Assembly: GCA_003989085.1 (NCBI GenBank)
Contig: RXIV01000002.1
Coordinates: 124,001 to 188,000 of the forward strand
DNA: 64,000 nucleotides
Source of the DNA: Candidatus Competibacteraceae bacterium
GTDB taxonomy: Bacteria; Pseudomonadota; Gammaproteobacteria; Competibacterales; Competibacteraceae
Direction: 5' to 3'
Below the pieces are notes generated by a model that saw only the letters and a program-made list of their open reading frames with translations, had not been told where the DNA came from and searched no databases. Of this stretch, positions 56,325 through 64,000 are shown piece after piece. Numbering within the stretch: the first letter of the stretch is position 1; each line of letters begins with the position of its first letter. A program made the translations under genes and the position numbers.

Positions 56325-56471
56325 ATGGGAATGGTTCGGCAGTGGGCGACGGAAATCGAACTGGGGTTGGCGGCCCATCCGACGTTGCGCAAAACGATGA
56401 TGACGAAAGCGACCTTGTTGGCGGTGGGTGCGATAGCATGGCCCTTGCCTTGTATCGGTGCGTTCGCGTAG
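56325..56471 (+). CDS. Possible small membrane protein (48 codons)
   Basis: ATG 56325 follows GAGG by 8 nt. The frame gives MVRQWATEIELGLAAHPTLR after the first two residues, then a hydrophobic end (TLLAVGAIAWPLPCIGAF). It may be a real small protein or the remnant of a longer one. Evidence is thin. Confidence 0.25.
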   Translation: MGMVRQWATEIELGLAAHPTLRKTMMTKATLLAVGAIAWPLPCIGAFA

Positions 56472-56758
56472 GGCAACAGGAAGCCCGCGATCGCCCGACC
56501 CTACTGGAAAAAACGGGCAAGACCAGACCGCTCGCTCGCAGCGCCCCCTCTTGATTCAAGCGTGGTTTGCACTCGCTCCGGCGGATCCGAATGCAATAAT
56601 CCTTACCGCCCTTCTATCGCATCTGCTCAGCGATGAGGAGCTGATAGGTGGTGAAAGCCGCGACCGGTTAAATCAAACATCAGCGACTCTCGTTTAATCT
56701 CTACGGGTCTCATTCCCCAGCAACTTGCTGCGGGGTCGTTTATTGACCCAACGCCGCC

Positions 56759-58015
56759 ATGAACTCCACCACCCGCCGCATTCTGCTGTACTTAATCCTG
56801 CTCTCGGTGATCATCACCGTAGCGGCTGCGCTCTCACTCGCCTACAACCTGAACGCCATCACCGATCACTACCAGCAACTCGCCCAGGAAATGGGTCGCA
56901 CCTTTTTCAAGGAACTGGTCATTGTGCGGCGCTGGAACGCCAGTCTCGGCGGAATTTACGCCCCGATAACTGACCGGTTGCAACCCAACCCCTATCTCGA
57001 TGATCCACACCGCGATCTGACGGCCACCGATGGACAGCGGCTGACCAAGGTTAATCCCGCGTTTATGACCCGGTTGCTGTCGGAAATGCCCGATCACACC
57101 GCCGAAAATATCCAGTTTCACATCACCAGCCTCAATCCACTGAATCCCCACAACGCCCCCGATGATTGGGAACGGGTAGCGCTGCAAAGCTTTGAACACA
57201 ACGCAGTCGAGCATTTCGCCGTGGTTGAGGAACCAGGTGGGCGGTTTCTGCGCTACATGGGGCGACTGGTGACTGAGCAAGCCTGTCTGATCTGCCACGC
57301 CAAACAGGGTTACCAGTTGGGCAATGTGCGCGGCGGCATCCGGGTTTCACTGCCGCTGGCCCCGTTTGAGGCTGCTGCCGCTGACAGCCAACGCCAGAGT
57401 TATTGGGTGCATGGCGCATTCTGGTTGATTACGCTGACCCTGCTCTGGGTCGGCGGAATTCTACTGCTGCGGAATGTTGCGCAACTGGAAGGCTTGAACC
57501 GTTATATGAAGGATTTGAACAAGCAACTGGAAGGTGCGGCCTTGACCGATTCACTAACCGGCATTCCTAACCGGCTTTATTTTGATCAGCAGATCGAGGC
57601 CAACATGCGAAGCGCCCAACGCTACGGGATGGCGTTTTCACTGATCATGCTCGACCTGGATCACTTCAAACAGGTCAACGACCATTACGGTCATACAGTC
57701 GGTGACCGTGTGCTACGGGAATTTGGCCAGATCGTCAAACAGCAACTGCGCCTGACTGACCAGTTTGCCCGCTGGGGCGGTGAAGAATTTATCATTGCCG
57801 CACCGCACACCCTGCTCGATCATGCCTTGGCCGTGGCGGAACGAATCCGGGCGGCGATTGCCCAACGCGACTTTGCGACCGTCGGACGAGTGACGGTTAG
57901 TATCGGCGTCACAGAATATCGGACCGGGGAAACGGCAATGGCCTTGCTGGAGCGGGTGGACAACGCTCTTTATCGCGCCAAGGCTAATGGTCGCAATCGG
58001 GTTGAAACCAGTTAG
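56759..58015 (+). CDS. Diguanylate cyclase with CxxCH sensor domain (Tll0287/DUF3365-like)
   Basis: A 418-residue membrane protein. Helix at residues 8-29, periplasmic domain to about 215 with CLICH at 176-180 (a c-type heme motif inside the Tll0287-like segment ICHAKQGYQLGNVRGGIRVS), second helix at 218-238, then a GGDEF domain: LTDSLTGIPNRLYFD, LDLDHFKQVNDHYGHTVGD and the active site GGEEF at 340-344. The inhibitory RxxD site is present (RLTD, 331-334). It should make cyclic di-GMP in response to a redox or gas signal through the heme, which is inference. Confidence 0.9.
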   Translation: MNSTTRRILLYLILLSVIITVAAALSLAYNLNAITDHYQQLAQEMGRTFFKELVIVRRWNASLGGIYAPITDRLQPNPYLDDPHRDLTATDGQRLTKVNPAFMTRLLSEMPDHTAENIQFHITSLNPLNPHNAPDDWERVALQSFEHNAVEHFAVVEEPGGRFLRYMGRLVTEQACLICHAKQGYQLGNVRGGIRVSLPLAPFEAAAADSQRQSYWVHGAFWLITLTLLWVGGILLLRNVAQLEGLNRYMKDLNKQLEGAALTDSLTGIPNRLYFDQQIEANMRSAQRYGMAFSLIMLDLDHFKQVNDHYGHTVGDRVLREFGQIVKQQLRLTDQFARWGGEEFIIAAPHTLLDHALAVAERIRAAIAQRDFATVGRVTVSIGVTEYRTGETAMALLERVDNALYRAKANGRNRVETS

Positions 58016-58059
58016 TATTGGCCGCCTTCAGTTGAAGATACTGAGAACGGAGAAAGCAC

Positions 58060-58260
58060 ATGAGTGGCTGGGGTTGTCCGCATGAATTGAACGGAATGTG
58101 CCAGCACATCCAAGGCCGGGCCTGTGATCCGGGGATGAAGGGCTGTGTGTTGGCTGGGCGGTTCCGGTTCAGCGACGAGGCCAAAAATCGCCCACCGCGT
58201 CCGACGCGAAGGATCAACGGTGGCCGGATTGATTCGGGACGCCGGAGCGATAAGCATTAA
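58060..58260 (+). CDS. Small four-cysteine protein
   Basis: A 66-residue soluble protein starting at ATG 58060, with GGAG 8 nt upstream. Cysteines at 6, 14, 22 and 29 (CPHELNGMCQHIQGRACDPG then MKGC) are spaced 7-8 residues apart and suggest metal binding or a small redox fold. The C-terminus is basic. It lies 44 bp after the diguanylate cyclase gene on the same strand, so they may be co-transcribed. I do not know its function. Confidence 0.7.
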   Translation: MSGWGCPHELNGMCQHIQGRACDPGMKGCVLAGRFRFSDEAKNRPPRPTRRINGGRIDSGRRSDKH

Positions 58261-58333
58261 CAACGGGGGCGGTGAAAATTTAAAGAAAGCGCTGATTCGT
58301 CGGACAGCATTTTTCATTCATTTGGAGCCTATC

Positions 58334-59521
58334 ATGATCGCCCCTTTCTCCATCGCCCGCTTGCCGCGCGTCGAATTTGGCGCTGGCGCTATTAGCAAAC
58401 TGCCCAGCCTGATCGCCCAATACGGCCAGCGCGTATTGCTGGTGACGGGCCGGCATTCATTCCAAAACTCGCCGCATTGGTCGAACTTACTGAGCGCGTT
58501 GCAAATCGCCGGCATCGACTGGGAACAGGTTCGGGTCAACGATGAGCCTTCGCCAGAACTGGTGGATAAAGCGGTTGAGCAATTCCACAGCGCGGAGCTT
58601 GCTGTCGTGGTCGGCATTGGCGGCGGTAGCGCCTTGGATGCCGCCAAGGCGATTGCCGGGTTATTGCCCAGCGGCGCTTCAGTCATGGATTATCTGGAAG
58701 GCGTCGGGCCGGAAAAAACCTATCACGGCCCCGCAACGCCGTTCATTGCTGTACCGACCACTGCTGGAGCGGGCAGCGAGGCTACTAAAAATGCAGTTCT
58801 GAGTGTGCGTGGCCCTGCTGGATTCAAAAAATCTTTTCGTCATGACCGACTGGTTGCGGAATACGCAATTCTCGATCCAGATTTGCTAGCGACCTGCCCG
58901 CCATTGCAAATTGCCGCTAATGCAATGGACGCCTTAACCCAATTGCTGGAGTCTTACGTCGCCATCAAGGCCAATCCATTCACTGATGCTTTGGCGGAAA
59001 GCGGATTACGCGCGGTGCGGGAGGGCTTATTCGCCTGGTATATGGGAGCAGAAAACGCCGCCGCTGGCCGCGCCCAAATGGCTTATGCCGCATGGTTATC
59101 CGGCGTTTGTCTGGCGCAGGCCGGGTTGGGATCGGTGCATGGTCTGGCGTCGCCACTGGGCGCGTTTTTCCCGATCCCGCATGGCGTTGTTTGCGGTACG
59201 CTAGTCAGCGCTGCAACCCGCGCTAATCTGGACGCCTTGCAGGAACGTGATCCTGGCAATCCAGCCGGACGCAAATACGCCCAAGCCAGCGAAATTCTAA
59301 ACCGGCGGCACTTTTCCAGCGCTGCGGAGTCGCACTCGGCGTTGCTGGCGCTGCTGGACGAATGGACTGAACGGTTGGCGCTGCCCCGACTCCGTGCTTA
59401 CGGGATTGAGGAAAGCAGCTTTGCCCAGATTGTCGCCCATTCCCGGGGCGGCAGCATGAAGACCAATCCACTGCCATTGCACGACGCCGAACTCATCGAG
59501 ATATTGCGGCGCCGGCTTTAA
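58334..59521 (+). CDS. Iron-containing alcohol dehydrogenase family protein
   Basis: A 395-residue group III (Fe-ADH) enzyme that reduces or oxidises an alcohol/aldehyde pair with NAD(P). The dinucleotide motif is GIGGGSALDAAKAIAGLLPS, followed by FIAVPTTAGAGSEATKNAVL. Metal ligands: Asp in AMDALTQLLESYV, His in GSVHGLASPLGAFFP and His in IPHGVVCG. The usual His after Asp-Ala-Leu is Gln, so metal binding may be altered. ATG 58334 follows GGAG; a longer frame upstream overlaps the small Cys protein and is rejected. Confidence 0.9.
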   Translation: MIAPFSIARLPRVEFGAGAISKLPSLIAQYGQRVLLVTGRHSFQNSPHWSNLLSALQIAGIDWEQVRVNDEPSPELVDKAVEQFHSAELAVVVGIGGGSALDAAKAIAGLLPSGASVMDYLEGVGPEKTYHGPATPFIAVPTTAGAGSEATKNAVLSVRGPAGFKKSFRHDRLVAEYAILDPDLLATCPPLQIAANAMDALTQLLESYVAIKANPFTDALAESGLRAVREGLFAWYMGAENAAAGRAQMAYAAWLSGVCLAQAGLGSVHGLASPLGAFFPIPHGVVCGTLVSAATRANLDALQERDPGNPAGRKYAQASEILNRRHFSSAAESHSALLALLDEWTERLALPRLRAYGIEESSFAQIVAHSRGGSMKTNPLPLHDAELIEILRRRL

Positions 59522-59573
59522 TTAGCGCCTGCCCGTCGGGGGACTGACTCCCCTCGATAGATGAGTAACCATC

Positions 59574-60773
59574 ATGCCGATTAGTACAATACTTAGAGAG
59601 GGCCAGATCCCGGTCAAAATCTACACCGATGACGTGGATCCGAAAGCGTTGGCCCAACTGGCCAACATCGCCCAATTACCATTTATCCACAGCCACGTTG
59701 CCGCTATGCCCGATGTCCATGTCGGAATTGGCGCAACCGTAGGCGCAGTCATTCCTACCAAAGGCGCGATTATTCCCGCAGCGGTGGGAGTGGATATTGG
59801 ATGCGGGATGGTCGCTGCCCGCCTCAGCCTTAAAGCCAGCCAGTTACCGGATAACCTGCGACCTGTTCGAACCGCGATTGAGGCCGCAGTGCCGGTCGGT
59901 TTCGCCATGCACCAGGATGGTCCTGGCGTACCGAATTCGGCGATTCGCGCCCTAGCGGGCGGACTGGATCGCATCGTCCAGCGCCACCCGGCCATTGCCA
60001 AGATGCTGAAAAATATCGACCGCACCTGGGCGCAACAACTGGCTACCCTCGGCGGAGGCAATCACTTCATTGAACTGTGTCTGGATGAAAATCAGGATGT
60101 GTGGGTCATGCTGCATTCCGGCAGTCGGGGCATTGGCAACGTCATTGGCCGCTATTTCATCGAGCTGGCCCGCAAGGACATGGGCAAACATCTGGCCAAT
60201 CTGCCGGATCGCGATCTGGCCTATTTGCAGGAAGGCGCGGCCCATTTCAACGACTATGTGGAGGCGGTGCAGTGGGCGCAGGATTACGCGATGACCAACC
60301 GCCGTGAAATGATGCGGCGGGTTCTGGACGCCTTAGCCCGGCCATTGCCGCCATTCGCCCTGACCAAGGAGGCCATCAACTGCCATCATAATTATGTGGC
60401 TGTTGAGCACCATTTCGGGGAAGACCTGTTCATCACCCGCAAGGGCGCGATCCGGGCCGGAGAGGGCGATTGGGGCATCATCCCCGGCAGTATGGGGGCC
60501 AAGTCCTACATTGTGCGCGGTAAGGGCGAACCAGACTCGTTCTGCTCCTGCGCGCACGGCGCAGGCCGGCGGATGAGCCGAACCCAGGCCCGGAAAAAGT
60601 TTGGTGAGGGAGACCTGGCTGAACAAACCGCTGGAGTGGAATGCCGTAAGGATACCGGGGTTATTGACGAAATCCCTGGTGCATACAAGGATATTGACGA
60701 AGTGATGGCCCACCAGAGCGATCTGGTCGAGGTGGCGCATACCCTAAAGCAGGTGGTGTGCGTCAAGGGCTAA
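59574..60773 (+). CDS. rtcB: RNA-splicing ligase RtcB
   Basis: Joins 2',3'-cyclic phosphate or 3'-phosphate RNA ends to 5'-OH ends using GTP and manganese. 399 residues, the short bacterial form. Key motifs: PDVHVGIGATVGAVIPTKGA, GVDIGCGMVA (Asp and Cys metal ligands), TLGGGNHFIELCLDE, LHSGSRGIGNVIGRYF, and the guanylylated His in CSCAHGAGRRMSRTQA. No rtcA or rtcR is adjacent, so it is not in the classical Rtc operon. A small basic protein gene follows within 25 bp. Confidence 0.95.
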   Translation: MPISTILREGQIPVKIYTDDVDPKALAQLANIAQLPFIHSHVAAMPDVHVGIGATVGAVIPTKGAIIPAAVGVDIGCGMVAARLSLKASQLPDNLRPVRTAIEAAVPVGFAMHQDGPGVPNSAIRALAGGLDRIVQRHPAIAKMLKNIDRTWAQQLATLGGGNHFIELCLDENQDVWVMLHSGSRGIGNVIGRYFIELARKDMGKHLANLPDRDLAYLQEGAAHFNDYVEAVQWAQDYAMTNRREMMRRVLDALARPLPPFALTKEAINCHHNYVAVEHHFGEDLFITRKGAIRAGEGDWGIIPGSMGAKSYIVRGKGEPDSFCSCAHGAGRRMSRTQARKKFGEGDLAEQTAGVECRKDTGVIDEIPGAYKDIDEVMAHQSDLVEVAHTLKQVVCVKG

Positions 60774-60796
60774 AAGGAACCTGTGGAGAAGCTAAA

Positions 60797-60961
60797 GTGG
60801 AAGTCAGACTCAGTCGCCATCGGCGCGGCAACCCGGTGGCTGCTGCGCCGATTTTGCGCAAGGGCGGCGTCCACCAAAAATCGAAAACGGTGGAGCGGAC
60901 CCAAATTCGCAACCAGTTGAAACGGGAAGCCAGCGAATGGCGGCGGCCAAGCGGCGGCTGA
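60797..60961 (+). CDS. Small basic protein behind rtcB
   Basis: A 54-residue protein from GTG 60797 with GGAG upstream (about 9 nt). It reads RLSRHRRGNPVAAAPILRKG, then GVHQKSKTVERTQIRNQLK, and is highly basic. It resembles small proteobacterial proteins of unknown function with a LLRKGG-type core. The close spacing suggests coupling to rtcB; RNA binding would suit its charge but is a guess. Confidence 0.55.
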   Translation: MEVRLSRHRRGNPVAAAPILRKGGVHQKSKTVERTQIRNQLKREASEWRRPSGG

Positions 60962-61002
60962 ATCTTCAGCCAGCAAATCTGGGCGCCCATCTTCCCGCTA
61001 TA

Positions 61003-61344
61003 TTACCAGCGCAACAGCACCCAAGCCGGGATCGCTAGATTGCTTTGCAGATCGTTGTAGCGGGTTTCCATATTGCCGTCGCCGTCGGTATCCACCAGAT
61101 AGTAGGACGAACCCTTGGCGGGGTTAACCTTGACCATGTACAGCACCCCGCCCATCCGGTACTCCTCAACTGAACCTTGCGCCCCGCGCTGGCGGATAGT
61201 CACCTCCGGGGCGGGGACGTTGCGTTCCTCTGCGGCATCCGGTGGACCATCGGGAATCGGCTCCAGACCAGCGGGTTTGGCGGCATCTTGGCTCCAGGCC
61301 AAACCCGACGCCAGCAATAGAGCAACAAACAACCGCGAACGCAT
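61003..61344 (-). CDS. DUF2782 secreted protein
   Basis: A 113-residue protein with a signal peptide (MRSRLFVALLLASGLAWSQD) and the DUF2782 core: PEVTIRQRGAQGSVEEYR, GGVLYMVKVNPAKGSSYYLV, then DTDGDGNMETR, which looks like a calcium-type loop. ATG 61344 with AAGGA 7 nt upstream is preferred to the longer frame. It is convergent with rtcB and divergent from the sensor gene at 61525. Function unknown; probably periplasmic. Confidence 0.82.
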   Translation of the reverse strand: MRSRLFVALLLASGLAWSQDAAKPAGLEPIPDGPPDAAEERNVPAPEVTIRQRGAQGSVEEYRMGGVLYMVKVNPAKGSSYYLVDTDGDGNMETRYNDLQSNLAIPAWVLLRW

Positions 61345-61524
61345 AGCGGATTCCTTACAGTAGAAGTCAGCGTGAGGGAAACTACAGGTCAACCCATAGA
61401 CAAGTTTAATCATTTCCCAGCCTCGGTGATTTGTCCAGTTGCTGTCCCGACGCGGGTGATGGTCTGCCATCCCTCGTGGCGACCGACTAGAATCGACTAG
61501 GATGCGTCACAGGAATCCTCTCGC

Positions 61525-62334
61525 ATGTACTTCAAAATTACCGCCGCTATCGCCACCTTGATCGCGTTCGTGCTAAGTCTGGCGGTGCTGATGAACTACG
61601 CCAAGTTCGAACGCGCTTTCAGCGGACTGACTGAATCGCGCCTGGCGTTCCTAGTCCAGGATCTACGCGAAACTCTCGAATTCGGTCTTGATCTGGGCCT
61701 TGACCCCGCCGCAATGGCGAATACCACATCGATCCTGGCCCGCGAAGCCGCCAAGGATCCGCAAATTCTGTCGATCCTGGTCTTTGACGACCAGGGTCAG
61801 GTGCTGCACCGGCACCAGCGCGAAGCTCTGAGCCGCCCATTGAGTGAGCTGACGCCTGGCTGGTTTCGTACCGCGCTCCGCACCCACCCTGACGCTGCGC
61901 CCTGGCGGATCAGCGACCCGGACACCCTGATCGTCGGCGCAACCCTGACCAACAACTTTGGCCGGGCGGTTGGCGGCATCGCCCTGCGCTACGACCGCTC
62001 GTTTCACGATCACGAGCTGGCGCAGGCCTTAACCGGCCTGACTCAGGCCGCCGGGCTGATTCTGCTGGCGGCGACACTGATCGCTCTGATTAGCGCCTGG
62101 CTGCTGTTCCGCAGCGCCCGGCGGGACCTTCGGCGAGTCCGCTCCGCGCTGGCCGGGTTTCTGGAAGATGCCGACTCCCCGGCGTTCCAGGCCGGTTCCT
62201 CCGGCTCAAAGCTGGAAATCGGCTACGCCGCCGCTGAACAGAACAGCCGGGAATTCTGGCGACGGCTGAGGCAGGTCGAGCGAATTTTGCGCCTCGAACA
62301 ACAACTAGCCGATCAGGAAAGCACCGATGCCTGA
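61525..62334 (+). CDS. Membrane sensor-like protein, HAMP-type
   Basis: A 269-residue protein: N-terminal membrane helix (residues 5-24), periplasmic domain (25-175) with ILVFDDQGQVLHRHQREALS, a PAS/Cache-like pattern, a second helix (AGLILLAATLIALISAWLLF), then a HAMP-like and coiled-coil tail (WRRLRQVERILRLEQQLADQ). There is no kinase or other output domain. It overlaps the MFS fusion gene by 8 bp, so the two are co-translated and are likely partners. The signal is unknown. Confidence 0.78.
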   Translation: MYFKITAAIATLIAFVLSLAVLMNYAKFERAFSGLTESRLAFLVQDLRETLEFGLDLGLDPAAMANTTSILAREAAKDPQILSILVFDDQGQVLHRHQREALSRPLSELTPGWFRTALRTHPDAAPWRISDPDTLIVGATLTNNFGRAVGGIALRYDRSFHDHELAQALTGLTQAAGLILLAATLIALISAWLLFRSARRDLRRVRSALAGFLEDADSPAFQAGSSGSKLEIGYAAAEQNSREFWRRLRQVERILRLEQQLADQESTDA

Positions 62335-64000
62335 GCTGCGCCAAGCCCGGTTTGCCGGGTTGTTCATCATGACGCTCATTCTGATCGTGGCAGTGCTGAT
62401 TGGCATTTCCTTCTACGCCGCCCGTGCCTTTGAGCGCAGCCTGTTACCGCAACTCGACCGGAAAATGCTGACCGTCGGGACAGCGGTCAATGCCAAGCTG
62501 GAACGCGCCCTGCGCTACGGCATTCCACTCGAACGGTTGCCGGGCGTCACCGACTTCTTCGGCGGAGTGCTAGCCGCTAACCCAGATTTAGCCTACCTAG
62601 CGGTAACCAGCGCCAATGGTGTCGTGCTTTACCAGCGCGGAACCCTGTTGCCATCAGTGGAGCAACTGGTCACGTCTACCCAACCCCCGGTGGGTCCACC
62701 GACTGCCCAACGGGTCGGTGCTGCCTACGATCTGGCGCTGCCGCTCCAGGGCGGATCAACCATGACCGGTGCATTGCATATCGGCGCTGACGCCGGTTTC
62801 GTTACCCGTCAAATCCACGAACTGCTGTTCGACATCGCCATTGTATTCATTATCGCCGCGCTGGTTGCCTTGGAATTGCTGCCGCTGATTGTTCAGCAAA
62901 ATCTGGCGGCCCCGATGCGGCGTCTGGAAAGCGTCTTGCGTCGGATCGCGGACGGTGATTTGCGCTATACCCTCCCGGCTTCCCACGACGAAGTCGGGCA
63001 ACTGTCTAGCCTGATTAACCGGTTGGTCACCCGCCTCAACACCACTTACCGACAGCTCATCCACCAAGCGTTGCTGCTGCGAACCGCAATCCCGGCCTCG
63101 GTGGGGCGGCTCGACTCTGGTCTGGCGAGCCTCCGCCAAGGGTTTATCCTGGCCCCGAATGGACAACCCACGCCTTATTCATCAATTCACCTGATCGGTG
63201 CCCGGATGGCGACATTCTTATTTATTTTCGCCGCCGAACTATCCCAACCGTTCATGCCGCTTTATATCCGCACCTACGCAGCGGCATTGGGCGATCCGCC
63301 GGCACAGTGGCTGATCGGCCTGCCGCTGACCGTGTTCACCCTGACCGCCGCCCTGTGTATGCCTATCGCTGGCTGGCGGTTTGAGCGGGTAGGTAGTCGA
63401 CACACCTTTATCGAAGGGGCCGGTTTGCTGATGATGGGCCTAGCTGGAACCGGTCTGGCTTTCAACTTCTTCGATCTACTGGGCTGGCGGGCGCTGACCG
63501 CGGTCGGCTATGCCTTCCTGTATACCGCTTGCCAAGGCTATGTAGTCGCCAATTCTTCCGAACAGCACCGGGCGCAGGGCAGCGCCCTGTTCGTCAGTGG
63601 GCTGATGGCCGGGTCAATCTGCGGGCCAGCCATTGGCGGTATCCTCGCTGACCGCATCGGTTATACCGCGACATTCTCCTGCGCAGCCGCTCTGGCTCTA
63701 GGAGCTGGACTGGCTGCGCTTAACCTGCTGGGCGCTTCTCCTGTCATACGGTCAAACCAGCGCGATCAGCAACCCGGGCATGGTCTCATCCGGGACTTGA
63801 GCGCCAATTTCCGCTTTGCCTGGCTGATGCTGTTTGCCGCGATTCCCGCCAAGCTGTTGCTTAACGGTTTCCTGTTCTTTCTGGTTCCTTTGACCTTGTA
63901 TGAATTAGGCAATAGTCGTTCTGAAATTGGCCGAGTAGTCATGCTCTATGGTCTGGCAGCCCTGTTTCTGGGGCCGATGTTCGCCCGGCTGGCTGACCGC
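62327..64000 (+). CDS. Sensor-HAMP-MFS transporter fusion (runs off the window)
   Basis: Open from ATG 62327 to the window edge (558 codons, no stop), so the 3' end is missing. Residues 10-30 form a membrane helix, about 35-165 a periplasmic sensor domain (LAYLAVTSANGVVLYQRG), about 168-190 a second helix, 191-240 a HAMP domain (MRRLESVLRRIADGDLRYTL; ASHDEVGQLSSLINRL), and from about 287 a major-facilitator core (LFIFAAELSQPFMPLYIRTY; GSALFVSGLMAGSICGPAIG; GGILADRIGYTATF). A sensor linked to a transporter in this order is unusual. An output domain such as a PP2C phosphatase could follow beyond the edge, but that cannot be seen. Confidence 0.85.
   Translation, partial: MPELRQARFAGLFIMTLILIVAVLIGISFYAARAFERSLLPQLDRKMLTVGTAVNAKLERALRYGIPLERLPGVTDFFGGVLAANPDLAYLAVTSANGVVLYQRGTLLPSVEQLVTSTQPPVGPPTAQRVGAAYDLALPLQGGSTMTGALHIGADAGFVTRQIHELLFDIAIVFIIAALVALELLPLIVQQNLAAPMRRLESVLRRIADGDLRYTLPASHDEVGQLSSLINRLVTRLNTTYRQLIHQALLLRTAIPASVGRLDSGLASLRQGFILAPNGQPTPYSSIHLIGARMATFLFIFAAELSQPFMPLYIRTYAAALGDPPAQWLIGLPLTVFTLTAALCMPIAGWRFERVGSRHTFIEGAGLLMMGLAGTGLAFNFFDLLGWRALTAVGYAFLYTACQGYVVANSSEQHRAQGSALFVSGLMAGSICGPAIGGILADRIGYTATFSCAAALALGAGLAALNLLGASPVIRSNQRDQQPGHGLIRDLSANFRFAWLMLFAAIPAKLLLNGFLFFLVPLTLYELGNSRSEIGRVVMLYGLAALFLGPMFARLADR

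Larger units (their letters stand above)
56202..56758. other. Intergenic region, 557 bp
   Basis: Between glgP and the diguanylate cyclase gene. It holds the hairpin at 56214-56250, a possible 48-codon frame at 56325-56471, and a smaller GC-rich hairpin near 56717-56738 (CCCCAGCA/TGCTGCGGGG). I saw no RNA gene or mobile element. Confidence 0.5.

Noticed and set aside
56272..56559. 95-codon minus-strand open frame behind glgP
   Set aside because: Ser/Pro/Arg-rich, no ribosome site, and opposed to a better small plus-strand frame.
58145..58333. N-terminal extension of the alcohol dehydrogenase
   Set aside because: It overlaps the small Cys protein in another frame; ATG 58334 has GGAG and gives the family N-terminus.

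Overview
The window reads as chromosomal DNA of a GC-rich gammaproteobacterium. The clues are an AcnB-type aconitase, a type II secretion operon in the Xanthomonas-like order E-F-G-H-I-J-K-L-M-N-D, GalU, GlgP, BluB and a Pka/Pat-type lysine acetyltransferase. Genes such as glycogen phosphorylase and acetate kinase would fit a glycogen-accumulating lineage, but the genus cannot be read from the sequence. I saw no rRNA, tRNA, CRISPR array or insertion sequence.

Layout. 94-6149 (minus) is a glycan-export cluster: a secreted BNR/sialidase-fold protein, a Wzm-like permease, a family 4 glycosyltransferase, a radical SAM/SPASM-like protein and a Wzt-like ATPase. It is followed by a secreted protein of unknown function with its own promoter and terminator (6312-7745). 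8097-20910 (minus) is a complete-looking type II secretion operon (gspE to gspD) ending in a TPR/O-GlcNAc-transferase-like glycosyltransferase. Just upstream on the same strand lie rfbA, rfbC and rfbD for dTDP-L-rhamnose (20980-23297); rfbB is not here. The left 8 kb looks richer in A+T than the rest.

23564-34870 (plus) carries an ABM-domain protein, bluB, a lysine acetyltransferase with a gap in its ATP-grasp region, galU, ackA and a giant 1798-residue polytopic membrane protein. 35057-42063 holds the widespread but little-understood set of alpha-E protein, circularly permuted ATP-grasp protein and divergent transglutaminase/DUF2126 protein, followed by a small papain-like cysteine protease.

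42399-45560 (minus) is the best candidate for an undescribed system: a three-gene cassette of a HEPN-like small protein, a ParA/MinD-like ATPase whose P-loop reads KGGVGRS (Arg in place of the invariant Lys), and a second, unrelated P-loop NTPase. The reading frames overlap. The cassette sits directly behind the acnB terminator and its first gene lacks an ordinary start codon. acnB, a GT-B glycosyltransferase and a DUF4239 membrane protein follow.

50921-64000 is mainly plus-strand: an ion transporter, a two-gene unit with a 58-residue protein and a PH-like membrane protein, glgP, a diguanylate cyclase with a CxxCH sensor domain, a small Cys protein, an iron-type alcohol dehydrogenase, rtcB with a small basic protein, and a convergent DUF2782 protein. 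The window ends in an unusual pair: a membrane sensor-like protein overlapping a sensor-HAMP-MFS fusion that runs off the edge.

Taken together, much of the window concerns the cell surface (sugar nucleotides, glycosyltransferases, glycan export, protein secretion). Central carbon storage and acetate metabolism form a second theme, and one probable conflict or defence cassette lies between acnB and the cysteine protease.
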